64,000 bases of DNA from CAWACP01 sp963780655 (GCA_963780655.1 CAWACP010000010.1:145655-209654), one strand, 5' to 3'; positions 35,972-45,199 are shown, numbered from the stretch's first letter. A program made the numbers and translations. Notes: generated from the letters alone by a model not told the origin.

Positions 35972-36319
35972 TCAGACCAGACCGCCCCAACTGCGCGGTC
36001 CGCCAGTGGCGGGACGCGGTTCGCCCGCCCGGTGGCAATGGAAGCGGACCGTAGCGGCATAAGCGAGCGAACACGCTGCGCCGGCCAGAATCGCAACGGC
36101 GAATCCCAGAACGAACCCAAAGACGAGGCTATGTCCGCTCAGGTGACGGATGAGGTACAGCGTGAGTGGAATAAATGCGGCCAGCATGCCGAACATGCAG
36201 ACCGCGCTGCGGCGATCGGGCTTGAGCTCGAGACCGCAACAAGGACACACCAGCGTATCGACATGCCGCGCTATGTCCAGCAGGGAGATCGGGTTGGAGC
36301 AGTTCGGGCAGCGCTTCAT
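35972..36319 (-). CDS. Zinc-ribbon membrane protein of unknown function
   Basis: The protein has 115 residues from ATG 36319. MKRCPNCSNPISLLDIARHVDTLVCPCCG is a CxxC-CxxC zinc ribbon. Two adjoining membrane segments follow (AVCMFGMLAAFIPLTLYLI and GHSLVFGFVLGFAVAILAGAACSLAYA). The C-terminus is short and basic. Such proteins are common in acidobacteria; no function is known to me. The gene is transcribed away from the large kinase gene. Confidence 0.6.
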   Translation of the reverse strand: MKRCPNCSNPISLLDIARHVDTLVCPCCGLELKPDRRSAVCMFGMLAAFIPLTLYLIRHLSGHSLVFGFVLGFAVAILAGAACSLAYAATVRFHCHRAGEPRPATGGPRSWGGLV

Positions 36320-36498
36320 AGAACCCGGCACCAACGAACCTACACGAAAGTATAGACGAATTTCCACGAAATGGAACCACTAATGAAACAGTTAACGGCG
36401 GCGTAACAGCTTTGGGACTTTGCGGCGCTAGCCGCCCGGCCTCCGTGGAACTGTTATATTACTTATGGTACGCGCCTGAGCCGGTCGACCGAGATGTG

Positions 36499-39400
36499 AT
36501 GGGGGCATCCACCAAAGTACGTTCGCGCTACGAGCTCCGGGACATCCTGAGCAAGGGCGGCATGGGCGTTGTCTACCGCGCCTGGGACACTCTGATGAAG
36601 CGCGAGGTCGCGCTGAAGACCATCATCGATGTCCACAGCCGCTCCGCGTTCGATCTGTTTTACAAAGAGTGGGGGCTGCAGGCCTCCATCATCCACCCCA
36701 ACATAATTGAGATCTACGACATAGGCGAATTCGAAGACGGCGGCGTGACGCGGCCGTACTTCGTCATGCCTCTGCTGCCCGGCTGCTCGCTGGCCGATCT
36801 GATCCGCGATTCCAGCCACCGGCTGACCGTGGAAAGGTCGGTGGACATCATCACGCAGACCTGCCGCGGGCTGCAGGCGGCCCACGAACGCGGCCTCATC
36901 CATCGCGACATCAAGCCGAGCAACATCTTCGTGATGACGGACGACTCGGTGAAGATAATCGACTTCGGAATCGCCTTCACCGAAGCGGGCGCGACCCATA
37001 CTGCCATGCGCGGCACGCTGCCCTATATGGCGCCCGAGCTGCTGCAGCTCAAGCCGCCCACCGTGCTCACCGACATTTTTGCGCTGGGCGCGGTTTCTTA
37101 CGAAGTGTTGACGCGGCGCCACGCGTTCGATGGCCAAACGGACACGGAACTCACCAACGCCATTCTGCACGGCAATCCGCCTCCGGCTTCCAGCCTGAAT
37201 CCCACGGTGAGCCAGCTTCTGAGCCAGGTAGTGCACAAGGCGATTGCGAAGCAGCCGTGGCATCGCTATTCGAGCGCCCGCGAGTACGGTGAAACGCTGC
37301 AGAAGGCGCTCCGTAACGAGCCGATCGCATTCTTCGACAAGGCGCACGTGCAGCCGCGCATTGAACGGGCAACCCGGGCGTTCGAGCGCGGAGAGTATCA
37401 GTTCGCCACCGAGATTCTGGATGAGATGGAAGGCGAGGGCCACGTCGATCCGGAAATCTCTATATTGCGCCGGCAGGTGGAACAGGCGGTGCGGCAGATC
37501 ACCATCCGGCAGGTGCTCGAAAGCGCGCGGCGGTTCTACGAAGAGGACGAGTACTCACTGGCGCTGCGCAAGATTCAGGAGGCGCTGCAGCTGGATCCTA
37601 ACCACGCCGAAGCGCTGGCTCTGAAGAACGAGGTGGAGAAGAACAGGCGCGCAAAACAGCTCGAGGAGTGGTCGCAACTGGCGCGCCAGCATCTCGAGAA
37701 TCATGCTTTCGGCCAGGCTCGCAACGCCATTCAGAGTCTGCTGGATTTGAAGCCCGATGACGCGGACGCGCGCGAGCTTCTGGCGGAGGTGAATCGCCGC
37801 GAACAGGAATACGACGCCCGCCGCGGCGAGAAGACCCGTCTTTATGACGACGCGGTTCAGTGCTGGCAAAGCGGTGAGGTGACCTCCGCGCTCACCAGAC
37901 TGGAGCGCTGGCTGGCGCTTGACCGGGAAATGCCCGACACGGACAGCGCCCGGGTCCTGTCCTGCCAGAATTTCTACAAGCAGGTACGCGGCGAGCATGA
38001 GGCTTTGCGGAACTCCTACGAGCAGGCGCGGCGGCATTTGTCCGATCAGAACTTCAACGCAGCGCTCGAGATCTGCGATCAGTATCTGGCGAAATATCCC
38101 GCGCACGCGCTGTTTCAGGCGTTGAAGTTCGATGTGGAAGAGCGCCGCCGGAAGAACCTGTCTGCGTTTATCGCCGAAACGGACCGCCGCGCGGAGAATG
38201 AACCGGACCTCGACAAGCGCTGCGGCATTATTGAGGAGGCGCTGAAACAGTTTCCGGGCGAGGCGCACTTCGAGCGAGCGCTGCGCCTGGCGAAGGACAA
38301 GCGCAACCTGGTGAACTCCGTCGTGCAGAAGGCGCGCACACAGGAGGAGCAGGGCCGTTTCGCCGAAGGTCTGGAGACGTGGGAGGTGCTGCGCGCAATC
38401 TACGCGCAGTATCCCGGCCTCGAATTCGAAATCGCGCGGGTGTCCAAACGGCGTGACACGGCATCACGGGGGGAGGCGCGATCGGGCTGGGTACAGCTCA
38501 TCGACAAACTGCTGGAGAACCGCGAATTCGAGAAGGCCGCGGACGCCGCCGAGAAGGCTCTCGGCGAATTTCCGGACGAGGCGGAACTGGTGGAGCTCGA
38601 GAAGCTGGCGTGCAAACGGATCGCCACCAGTCTCGAGGCGAAGCGGCGAGTGGAAGCGGGGCGCGAAGAATCTCTGGCCGGCAGGCACGACCCGGGCCTC
38701 GATCTGATGCGCGGCGCGCTGGAACTGGACCGCGGAGATCCGGTGGTGCGGGCCACGCTGGTGGATGCCCTCGTCGATCGCGCCCGCGCCCTCTCCGAGA
38801 ACGGCCAGGGGAACGCAGAGGCGCTCATCGACGAACTGCTGGAGCTGGATCCCCAAAACCCCTACGGCCGCAGTCTGCGCCGGGGGCGGGAGGATACGCG
38901 GCGCGAGGAGTTTGTATCGTGGTGCGCGGCGCAGGCGCGGCGCCTGCAGGCGGCCGGGGACATTGAAGGAGCGCGCGCGGTTCTCGGCGAAGGGCTTGCA
39001 TCCGTGCCCGGAGAGCCCGGCCTGTCGCAGCTCGCGGCTTCTCTCGATCAGCAGGCTGGTGACGGAAGACGGCGCGAGTTGGAGCGAGTGCAACCGCTGC
39101 GCGTTGAACAGGAAGTGCAGCATGACGGCCAAACGGCGATCGCCCTGGGCGGAGGCGAGCGGCCACCGGGCGGGCCCCCCGCCGGCGTAGCCACTTTCGC
39201 CGAAAGTGCGCAATCCGCGATTCGTTTTGCGGACACGGCCGGGGCGCTCCTGATCCATCCTCCGCAAAAGCCGTCTTTCGCGCCTCCCCCATCGCCGCCT
39301 CCGCCGGTATGGGCTCCACCTCGAAACTCCGGAGGGCCTCCACCCACGAGTCCGCAGGGCGGCCGCAGGCAGCCTCCCGCCTGGCTGGTGGCCACTCTCG

Positions 39401-41340
39401 CGGCGGCGGGCATTCTTTTCCTTGCGGGCCTGGCCCGTGTTGTTTCCAACTGGAAACCGGCCGCAACGGCGGGCGCTGTGGCTCCGGTAGCCGTCAGCAT
39501 TCTGACTACGCCGCCGGGCGCCCACGTGACCATTGACGGGAAGGACAACGGCGTATCCGGCGCGAGCACCGACCTGCCGGTGGGAGTACACACGGTTCAG
39601 GTCGCGATGGATGGATTCGAGCCTGCAACGAAACAGATCAGTCTTGCTCCGAATTCTCCGCTCACCTTGCAAATCCCGCTGGTCCCGATTTCTCCCTCGG
39701 TACGCGTGTCCACCGATACCCCGAGCCCGGTTGTCAAACTGGACGACGCACCGGTGGAGGGAGTGCCTCCGGATTTCACGTCCGATCACGTCGCCCCCGG
39801 CCATCACGTGCTGACAGTGGACAGCAACCAGGGCCAGGCTACCGTGCCCTTCGATATGGCGCCCGGCCAGGCGCCTGCGATGAGCGGCCCGGTGACGGCG
39901 AAGGATGTGAACGCCGTAGTGGTGAATCAACTCGGAGACAAAGCCTGGCTGTATACCAGCGAGCCGCTGCGGATCACCATCGACAATGGCCTGCCGATCG
40001 CGGCAACCCCCAGCGGACTGCAATTGCCGCCGCTCGCGCAGGGCAACCACGAACTGACTCTGGACGATGGGAAGTCGCAGAGGAAGCTGGGCTTCATTAC
40101 CGGCGCGTCTCCCGCGCTCATCGCCTTCGTGCAACAGAAGGCGGCCCCCGAAACCGGAGGCATCGCGATCATCGCCGGCGAAGACAACGTGAATGTCTCC
40201 ATCAACGGCAAGCCGTACCGCAGGCAGACGAAGAAGGGGCAACTGCACATCGCAAGCCTGAAGCCCGGCGATTACACCATCGCCGTCGCGAAGGATGGGT
40301 TTGCAACTGTCCCCGCGCAGAAGGTGACGGTGAAGACCGGCGAGGAGGCGCGCGCCGAATTCCACCTGACGGCACTGCCGCGCTTTGCGACGCTGCGGGT
40401 GCAGGGCGCGCCCGCCGGCGCCGAGATTCTCATCGACGGGAATGCGACGGGGGCGGTTCAGACAGACGGCAGCTTCACCGGTCCGGTGTCGCCGGGAACG
40501 CATACCGTGCAACTGCGGAACGGGAGGGCAATTTCGCATCCGTTGCAACGTCTGTTCGCGGCGGGCCAGACGGCGCAGTTATCGCCGGCGGAAGTGGCGC
40601 TGCAGGTCCCGCAGGGCGCCGTTCGATTCCATATCACGCCGGCCGGCGCGCACATTACGCTGCGGCCGGAAAACGAGCGCGACGGGGCGCCGCGCACTAT
40701 GACGTCGCAGGATCCGATTACTCTGCCGGAGGGCTCCTGGATAGTGACCGCGACGGCGCCCGATCACAATCCCGCAACCAGGACCATCACGGTTTCACCC
40801 GATGCGCCGGTCACCGTGGAGCTTGCGCTTGTGCCGCATCCGAAGAAGCCCGCCACCTCGGAGATAACGGGGTTCTCGCACTGGGAGGATCCGGGCGGGT
40901 GGACGCCGGACGGCCAGTGGATGATTCACAAAGGCGGCAATTTCGTGGCGTTCCAGCCCGATGACATCAAAGGCCGCGTCGAGTTCAACGTTCTTCTGAA
41001 TAAAGGCAAAAGGCTGCAGTGGTTCGTGGGGCGCAGCGATCCTCGCAACTATGTTCTGTTCAAGCTCGAGAAAAAGGACTTCATCGCGGAACGCGTGACC
41101 GACGGCAGGAGCCGCGAAATCTCGAAGACGCAGCATAGCCTCGACAAGGATCAGCCGATCGCCGTGCGCATCGAGGTGAACGGCGGAACAATCACCACCA
41201 TGGCCCGCCAGGGCGGCGGCTGGGTGACGCTGGGAACGGTCTCCGCGGCCGACGCGGACTTCAGCCACGGGCGGTTCGGGTTCTACGTTCCGGGCAAGGA
41301 TGAATTCGCGGTGAGCTCGTTCGGCTACTACCCAAAGTAG
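36499..41340 (+). CDS. Giant Ser/Thr kinase with TPR, membrane, PEGA and C-terminal sugar-binding-like domains
   Basis: The protein has about 1613 residues from ATG 36499; a TATATT box at 36455 lies inside the longer open frame and favours this start. The Hanks kinase spans residues 1-280 (Lys40 in REVALK, HRD Asp137, DFG Asp155); the glycine loop reads SKGGMG, so its first Gly is Ser. Residues 290-850 are charged helical TPR-like repeats. A Pro-rich stretch and one membrane segment (about 960-985, WLVATLAAAGILFLAGLA) follow. The outer part has several PEGA repeats (VSILTTPPGAHVTIDGKDNG and others). A final domain of about 155 residues resembles DUF1080/concanavalin-like folds. Confidence 0.88.
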   Translation: MGASTKVRSRYELRDILSKGGMGVVYRAWDTLMKREVALKTIIDVHSRSAFDLFYKEWGLQASIIHPNIIEIYDIGEFEDGGVTRPYFVMPLLPGCSLADLIRDSSHRLTVERSVDIITQTCRGLQAAHERGLIHRDIKPSNIFVMTDDSVKIIDFGIAFTEAGATHTAMRGTLPYMAPELLQLKPPTVLTDIFALGAVSYEVLTRRHAFDGQTDTELTNAILHGNPPPASSLNPTVSQLLSQVVHKAIAKQPWHRYSSAREYGETLQKALRNEPIAFFDKAHVQPRIERATRAFERGEYQFATEILDEMEGEGHVDPEISILRRQVEQAVRQITIRQVLESARRFYEEDEYSLALRKIQEALQLDPNHAEALALKNEVEKNRRAKQLEEWSQLARQHLENHAFGQARNAIQSLLDLKPDDADARELLAEVNRREQEYDARRGEKTRLYDDAVQCWQSGEVTSALTRLERWLALDREMPDTDSARVLSCQNFYKQVRGEHEALRNSYEQARRHLSDQNFNAALEICDQYLAKYPAHALFQALKFDVEERRRKNLSAFIAETDRRAENEPDLDKRCGIIEEALKQFPGEAHFERALRLAKDKRNLVNSVVQKARTQEEQGRFAEGLETWEVLRAIYAQYPGLEFEIARVSKRRDTASRGEARSGWVQLIDKLLENREFEKAADAAEKALGEFPDEAELVELEKLACKRIATSLEAKRRVEAGREESLAGRHDPGLDLMRGALELDRGDPVVRATLVDALVDRARALSENGQGNAEALIDELLELDPQNPYGRSLRRGREDTRREEFVSWCAAQARRLQAAGDIEGARAVLGEGLASVPGEPGLSQLAASLDQQAGDGRRRELERVQPLRVEQEVQHDGQTAIALGGGERPPGGPPAGVATFAESAQSAIRFADTAGALLIHPPQKPSFAPPPSPPPPVWAPPRNSGGPPPTSPQGGRRQPPAWLVATLAAAGILFLAGLARVVSNWKPAATAGAVAPVAVSILTTPPGAHVTIDGKDNGVSGASTDLPVGVHTVQVAMDGFEPATKQISLAPNSPLTLQIPLVPISPSVRVSTDTPSPVVKLDDAPVEGVPPDFTSDHVAPGHHVLTVDSNQGQATVPFDMAPGQAPAMSGPVTAKDVNAVVVNQLGDKAWLYTSEPLRITIDNGLPIAATPSGLQLPPLAQGNHELTLDDGKSQRKLGFITGASPALIAFVQQKAAPETGGIAIIAGEDNVNVSINGKPYRRQTKKGQLHIASLKPGDYTIAVAKDGFATVPAQKVTVKTGEEARAEFHLTALPRFATLRVQGAPAGAEILIDGNATGAVQTDGSFTGPVSPGTHTVQLRNGRAISHPLQRLFAAGQTAQLSPAEVALQVPQGAVRFHITPAGAHITLRPENERDGAPRTMTSQDPITLPEGSWIVTATAPDHNPATRTITVSPDAPVTVELALVPHPKKPATSEITGFSHWEDPGGWTPDGQWMIHKGGNFVAFQPDDIKGRVEFNVLLNKGKRLQWFVGRSDPRNYVLFKLEKKDFIAERVTDGRSREISKTQHSLDKDQPIAVRIEVNGGTITTMARQGGGWVTLGTVSAADADFSHGRFGFYVPGKDEFAVSSFGYYPK

Positions 41341-41400
41341 AGTAGGCTTTACCCTAATGCCATATAGTTTTCGACGGCGAGCTGAGTCGAAGTCCCTTTT

Positions 41401-41525
41401 GTGGGGCAGGCCCCCCGGCCTGCGCGGGGCCCCCCGGCCCCGCTGGCCGCGCGGAGAGTAGCGTTGTCGCGTAGGGGAGCAGGCCGGCGGGGGCGCCGGC
41501 CGCGGGCGAGGGCGCCCGCCCTACA
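41401..41525. repeat. Family B inverted repeat
   Basis: It starts GTGGGGCAGGCCCCCCGGCC and ends CGAGGGCGCCCGCCCTAC, with GC-rich inner hairpins. It lies in the 290-base gap between the giant kinase and cmk. That gap otherwise holds only a direct pair of the short sequence CATATAGTTTTC/GAAAACTATATGGCA flanking the repeat in inverted orientation (about 41361-41372 and 41547-41561). Confidence 0.65.
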
Positions 41526-41587
41526 TCGGCCAGGTGTTCGAAAGCGGGAAAACTATATGGCATTGGGCTTTAGCCTGCAGCCTCGAG

Positions 41588-41616
41588 ATCATGCAGGCGA
41601 AAACGCCTGCTCTACA
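41588..41616. repeat. Family C palindrome before cmk
   Basis: CATGCAGGCGAAAACGCCTG followed by CTCTACAC is a near-exact copy of the units at 23.95 and 33.45 kb. It ends 14 bases before the cmk TTG start and so would cover the 5' leader of that gene. Confidence 0.75.
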
Positions 41617-41630
41617 CGCTACGATAAATC

Positions 41631-42320
41631 TTGGCAAAGCGAATTGTCGTTGCTATCGACGGTCCGGCCGGCTCGGGAAAGAGCACAATCGCGCGAAAAG
41701 TAGCCGACTGTCTGGGCTTCACTTACATTGATACGGGCGCGATGTACCGGAGCGTGGCGCTGTGGGCGCTGCGACTCGGCACTTCGCTCACCGACCACCA
41801 TCGCCTTGAGGAACTCGGGCGCCACGCGCGCATCGAGTTCGCGCCGGGCACGCGCGCGGTGCTGCTCAACGGCGAGGATGTGACGTCCGCGATCCGCACT
41901 CCCGAGGTGAGCGAAGCGGCGTCGAAGGCCTCCTCCGTGCCGGGCGTGCGCCGCGCTTTGGTAGAGAAACAGCGCGAGATGGCGACCGCCGGATCGGTGG
42001 TGATGGAGGGCCGCGATATTGGCAGCGTGGTGTTCCCCGACGCCAACGTGAAGATCTTCCTCGATGCCCACCCCGAGGTGCGGGCCGAACGCCGCGCGCG
42101 CGAGCTGGTTTCCGCCGGCGGCGCCGTGTCCGGCGAGCGTATCGCCGAAGACATGCGCGAGCGGGACCAGCGCGATCGCACGCGCGCCGAATCGCCGTTG
42201 GTGCAGGCGCCCGATGCCGTCTACATCGATACCAGCGGAATGCCGATCAATGACGTGGAAGCGGCGGTCCTGAAGATCGTTCGTGACCGCACCTCGAACG
42301 GACAGGAGCTTTCGCGTTGA
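41631..42320 (+). CDS. cmk: Cytidylate kinase
   Basis: This 229-residue protein has a TTG start at 41631 (LAKRIVVAIDGPAGSGKSTIARKVA, P-loop). YIDTGAMYRSVALWAL binds CMP, and VVMEGRDIGSVVFPDANVKIFLDA and RDQRDRTRAESPL (lid arginines) complete the family pattern. It phosphorylates CMP and dCMP. The stop overlaps the start of lysC by four bases. Confidence 0.96.
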   Translation: MAKRIVVAIDGPAGSGKSTIARKVADCLGFTYIDTGAMYRSVALWALRLGTSLTDHHRLEELGRHARIEFAPGTRAVLLNGEDVTSAIRTPEVSEAASKASSVPGVRRALVEKQREMATAGSVVMEGRDIGSVVFPDANVKIFLDAHPEVRAERRARELVSAGGAVSGERIAEDMRERDQRDRTRAESPLVQAPDAVYIDTSGMPINDVEAAVLKIVRDRTSNGQELSR

Positions 42321-43747
42321 AGAACCTGCTGGTGATGAAGTTCGGCGGCACAAGCATGGGTTCCGCCGAGCGCATGCGGGTGGCCGCGCGCATCTGCATC
42401 GAGCAGCAGCGCGAACGCCCCGTGATAGCGGTGGTCTCGGCCATGTCGAAGATCACGGACCTGCTGCTCGATGCGCTGCGCAAGGCCGAGGCGGGTGACG
42501 AATCGGGCCTCGACTTCAATCTGCACACGCTCCGCGAACGGCATCATGAAGCCTGCTCGCAGCTTCTCGGTGAGAACCGGCGCCCGCTGGCGCAGGCCGG
42601 CATCGACTCGCTTCTGTCCGACTTCCGGCGCATCTGCCATGGCGTGCGCATCCTCGGTGAGCGTCCTCCGAAATCCGTCGATGAAGCGGTCTCCACCGGA
42701 GAGAAGCTGTCGGCGTTGCTGCTCACCGAATATTTCGAATCGGCCGGCGTCCGGGCGCAGGCGGTGAGCGGTTCGGAAGCCATCGTCACCGATGCCGTCT
42801 TCGGCAACGCGAGTCCGCTGATGGAGGATACGCGCCGGACCGCAACCGCGCGGCTCGAACCGCTCATCGATGGCGGCACATTGCCGGTGGTGACGGGTTT
42901 CAACGGAGCGACGGTGGACGGCCGTCCCACTACGCTCGGCCGCGGCGGATCGGATTTCTCGGCGTCGATTCTTGCGGCGGCGCTCGATGCGGCCGAGCTG
43001 TGGATCTGGACCGACGTGGACGGCATCATGAGCGCGGACCCGCGGCTGGTGCCCGATACTCGCGTCCTCGATGAAGTGACCTACGCCGAAGCGGCCGAAC
43101 TCGCCTACAACGGCGCGAAGGTGCTGCACCCGCGCACGCTGGCGCCGCTGGCCGAGCGCGGTATCCCGGTGTGGAGCAAGAACAGCTTTCATCTGGAGCA
43201 CGCCGGCACGCGGATCGTACGGTCGATGCGGACGCCGCCACCGGGTCCACGCGCCGTGACCTCCATGAGCAACGTAGCGCTGATCTCCATCGAGCCCGCC
43301 AGCGCGGCGCTCAGCGGCACCCGCGTGATGGCCCGCGCGCTCGATGCGCTGGCCGCGTCCAACGCTGAAGTGCTGGCGTTCTCCAGCTCCAGTTACCGCC
43401 AGAGCTTCTGTTTTCTGGTGCGCCGCGAAGAGCTGGATGGCGTCATGGAGACGCTGGAACAGAGCTTCGCGCTGGAACTCGCCCACGCCTACCTGAAACC
43501 GATCGACGTGGACGAGAGCGTGGGGCTGCTGGCCGTGGTGGGTGAAGGGATGCGCGGCACTCCCGGACTTGCCGGGCGCATCTTCAGCGCCATCTCCCGC
43601 CAGAACGTCAACATCATCGCGATCGCGCAGGGCTCGAGCGAAATCACCATCAGCATTGTGGTGCACAAGGACGGGCTGGAACGGGCGGTGCGGGCCGTGC
43701 ACTCGGAATGCAATATGGGCATTCAGACCGCAGCGGGCGTCTCGTAA
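42317..43747 (+). CDS. lysC: Aspartate kinase (monofunctional, ACT-domain type)
   Basis: This 476-residue protein starts at TTG 42317, with a GGAG site about ten bases upstream; the inner ATG at 42335 is an alternative. The N-terminal MKFGGTSMGSAERMR, the GFNGATVDGRPTTLGRGGSDFSAS catalytic stretch and TDVDGIMSADPR are diagnostic. Two C-terminal ACT domains (about 315-475, for example VALISIEPASAALSGTRVMARAL and GLLAVVGEGMRGTPG) would bind Lys or Thr for feedback control. It catalyses the first step of Lys/Thr/Met synthesis. Confidence 0.95.
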   Translation: MKNLLVMKFGGTSMGSAERMRVAARICIEQQRERPVIAVVSAMSKITDLLLDALRKAEAGDESGLDFNLHTLRERHHEACSQLLGENRRPLAQAGIDSLLSDFRRICHGVRILGERPPKSVDEAVSTGEKLSALLLTEYFESAGVRAQAVSGSEAIVTDAVFGNASPLMEDTRRTATARLEPLIDGGTLPVVTGFNGATVDGRPTTLGRGGSDFSASILAAALDAAELWIWTDVDGIMSADPRLVPDTRVLDEVTYAEAAELAYNGAKVLHPRTLAPLAERGIPVWSKNSFHLEHAGTRIVRSMRTPPPGPRAVTSMSNVALISIEPASAALSGTRVMARALDALAASNAEVLAFSSSSYRQSFCFLVRREELDGVMETLEQSFALELAHAYLKPIDVDESVGLLAVVGEGMRGTPGLAGRIFSAISRQNVNIIAIAQGSSEITISIVVHKDGLERAVRAVHSECNMGIQTAAGVS

Positions 43748-43750
43748 AGG

Positions 43751-43834
43751 GTGGGGCGGTCCCCCCGGACCGCGCGGGACGCCCTCGTCCCGCTGCACCA
43801 GGCGGAGGCAGGGGCCGAGGGCGCCCGCCCCACC
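43751..43834. repeat. Family B inverted repeat after lysC
   Basis: It starts GTGGGGCGGTCCCCCCGGAC and ends GAGGGCGCCCGCCCCAC, with a second inner hairpin around GGGACGCCCTCGTCCC. It lies between the lysC stop and the ExeA-like gene. Confidence 0.7.
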
Positions 43835-43879
43835 TTCAGAAGAATCCGGCCCGGCGCATGCTAAAATGCTCGTCAGCGC

Positions 43880-44758
43880 ATGTACAACGCTTTTTTCGGG
43901 TTCGAGGAAACTCCTTTCAGTCTCAGTCCCGATCCCGCCTTCCTGTACCGCAGCGCGCAGCACGAAGAAGCACTCGCCAATCTGATCTACGGCGTCCAGA
44001 GCCGCAAAGGATTCATCGTGCTCACCGGCGAAGTGGGCACCGGCAAGACCACCATGCTGGAGTGCCTGCGCGATTTTCTGGAGGCGCAGTACATTGAATT
44101 CGCGTTCGTGTTCAACTCGCGCATCACGCCGGAACAGTTCTTCGAGATGATCGCCTACGACCTGGACCTGCGTTGTAACCGCCTGTCCAAGACGGACGTG
44201 CTCTTCTCGCTGAACAACCTGCTGGTGCAGCAAGCCAATGACGGCCGCACCACTGTTCTGATTGTCGATGAAGCCCACAACCTGACCTGGGACGTTCTGG
44301 AAGAGATCCGCATGCTGGGGAACCTCGAGACTCGCAGCGGCAAGTTGCTGCAGATCATTCTGGCCGGGCAGCCGGAGCTGGACCGCAAGCTGGAAGCTCC
44401 CGATCTGCGCCAGCTCAAGCAGCGAATCGTGCTGCGCTGCGGCCTGCAGCCGTTCAGCCCCGAGGACACAACGAACTACATCAACGCCAGGATGGAGCGG
44501 GCGGGCATGCCCGGCCAGACCGTTTTCTCCCCCGAGATGATGGCCGAAATTCACCTCCGGTCTCAGGGCATTCCTCGCGTCATCAACGCGATCTGCGACA
44601 ATCTGCTGCTGACCTGCTTCGCCATGGAAAGCCGCCTGGCCACTACGCCCATGCTGGACGAGGTCTGCCAGGACATGCGTCTGGAATGGCCGGGCCGCCG
44701 CGTTCGGGGCCGCAGCCAGTGGGCCGAACAGGGCAGTCTCTCCACCCGCGGCGACTAA
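43880..44758 (+). CDS. ExeA/GspA-like AAA+ ATPase
   Basis: This 292-residue protein begins MYNAFFGFEETPFSLSPDPAFLY, the hallmark of ExeA-type ATPases. Walker A (LTGEVGTGKTTML), Walker B (TVLIVDEAHNL) and sensor/arginine regions (QIILAGQPELDRKL, RIVLRCGLQPFSPEDT) follow. ExeA helps place the secretin in the cell wall. It lacks the membrane and peptidoglycan-binding C-terminus of full ExeA. The secretin of this window is 16 kb away; whether they cooperate is inference. Confidence 0.88.
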   Translation: MYNAFFGFEETPFSLSPDPAFLYRSAQHEEALANLIYGVQSRKGFIVLTGEVGTGKTTMLECLRDFLEAQYIEFAFVFNSRITPEQFFEMIAYDLDLRCNRLSKTDVLFSLNNLLVQQANDGRTTVLIVDEAHNLTWDVLEEIRMLGNLETRSGKLLQIILAGQPELDRKLEAPDLRQLKQRIVLRCGLQPFSPEDTTNYINARMERAGMPGQTVFSPEMMAEIHLRSQGIPRVINAICDNLLLTCFAMESRLATTPMLDEVCQDMRLEWPGRRVRGRSQWAEQGSLSTRGD

Positions 44759-44828
44759 CACTCCGCACACCAGGAAAGTACCTGGGACAGGCGCGTCTGA
44801 ACCCGTTTTTGCGGATCCTGAATTACTA

Positions 44829-44942
44829 GTACATTTGCGTCGCGAGTACGGACTTAGTACTACCGTACAGTACCCTCACAATTTTTCGGCTTTTGTGCCT
44901 TGCTTTCACCTGGGTTGTCGCATAAGATGTTTCTCGTAGTAC
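44829..44942. promoter_or_regulatory. Cluster of GTAC motifs upstream of the repeat peptide gene
   Basis: Six GTAC sites (44829, 44846, 44857, 44865, 44870 and 44939), most as TAGTAC or AGTAC, occur in about 115 bases of unusually AT-rich DNA. ACTATAAAAT just downstream (about 44943) could be a -10 region, though I find no good -35. The clustering suggests a protein-binding region controlling the following small gene, but nothing in the sequence names the factor. Confidence 0.35.
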
Positions 44943-44994
44943 ACTATAAAATTTAGTTTGGCTGCGAGCAATCTTTGTGAGGTGGAATACTATT

Positions 44995-45141
44995 ATGAAG
45001 AACATCGTCCGTCTGACCATCGGTGCTGTCCTCCTGACTGTAGTTGCGAGCGCGTCGACGCCGCAGAACGTACCGGCGCCCGTCCCTCCGCCGTGGATTA
45101 AGAACGTTCCGGCACCCGTCCCCCCACCGTGGATTAAGTAA
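44995..45141 (+). CDS. 48-residue secreted peptide with two NVPAPVPPPWIK repeats
   Basis: ATG 44995 follows a GAGGTGG site. The N-terminal 22 or so residues are a signal peptide (MKNIVRLTIGAVLLTVVASA), then STPQ, then NVPAPVPPPWIK twice, then the stop. The two 36-base repeats differ at four positions, all third-codon and synonymous, which argues strongly that the peptide is translated and selected. The mature product would be about 24-28 residues, rich in proline, with one Trp per repeat. It is followed 58 bases later by a multi-span membrane protein. Function unknown: a signal, a structural peptide or a modified peptide precursor are all possible. Confidence 0.75.
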   Translation: MKNIVRLTIGAVLLTVVASASTPQNVPAPVPPPWIKNVPAPVPPPWIK

Positions 45142-45199
45142 GAGCCACCGCCGGGCACTAGCGCTGACTGATTGTCTTCAGTATTCTGGAACCTGACCA

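Noticed and set aside
38464..40548. A 694-codon open frame on the minus strand
   Set aside because: It is entirely antisense to the giant kinase gene, whose TPR and PEGA repeats are clear; the mirror frame has no recognisable domain or ribosome site.
41401..43834. The GC-rich family B hairpins as intrinsic terminators
   Set aside because: None is followed by a T-tract, and they occur at other places within gene clusters. They may still stop or stabilise transcripts, but not by the standard mechanism.
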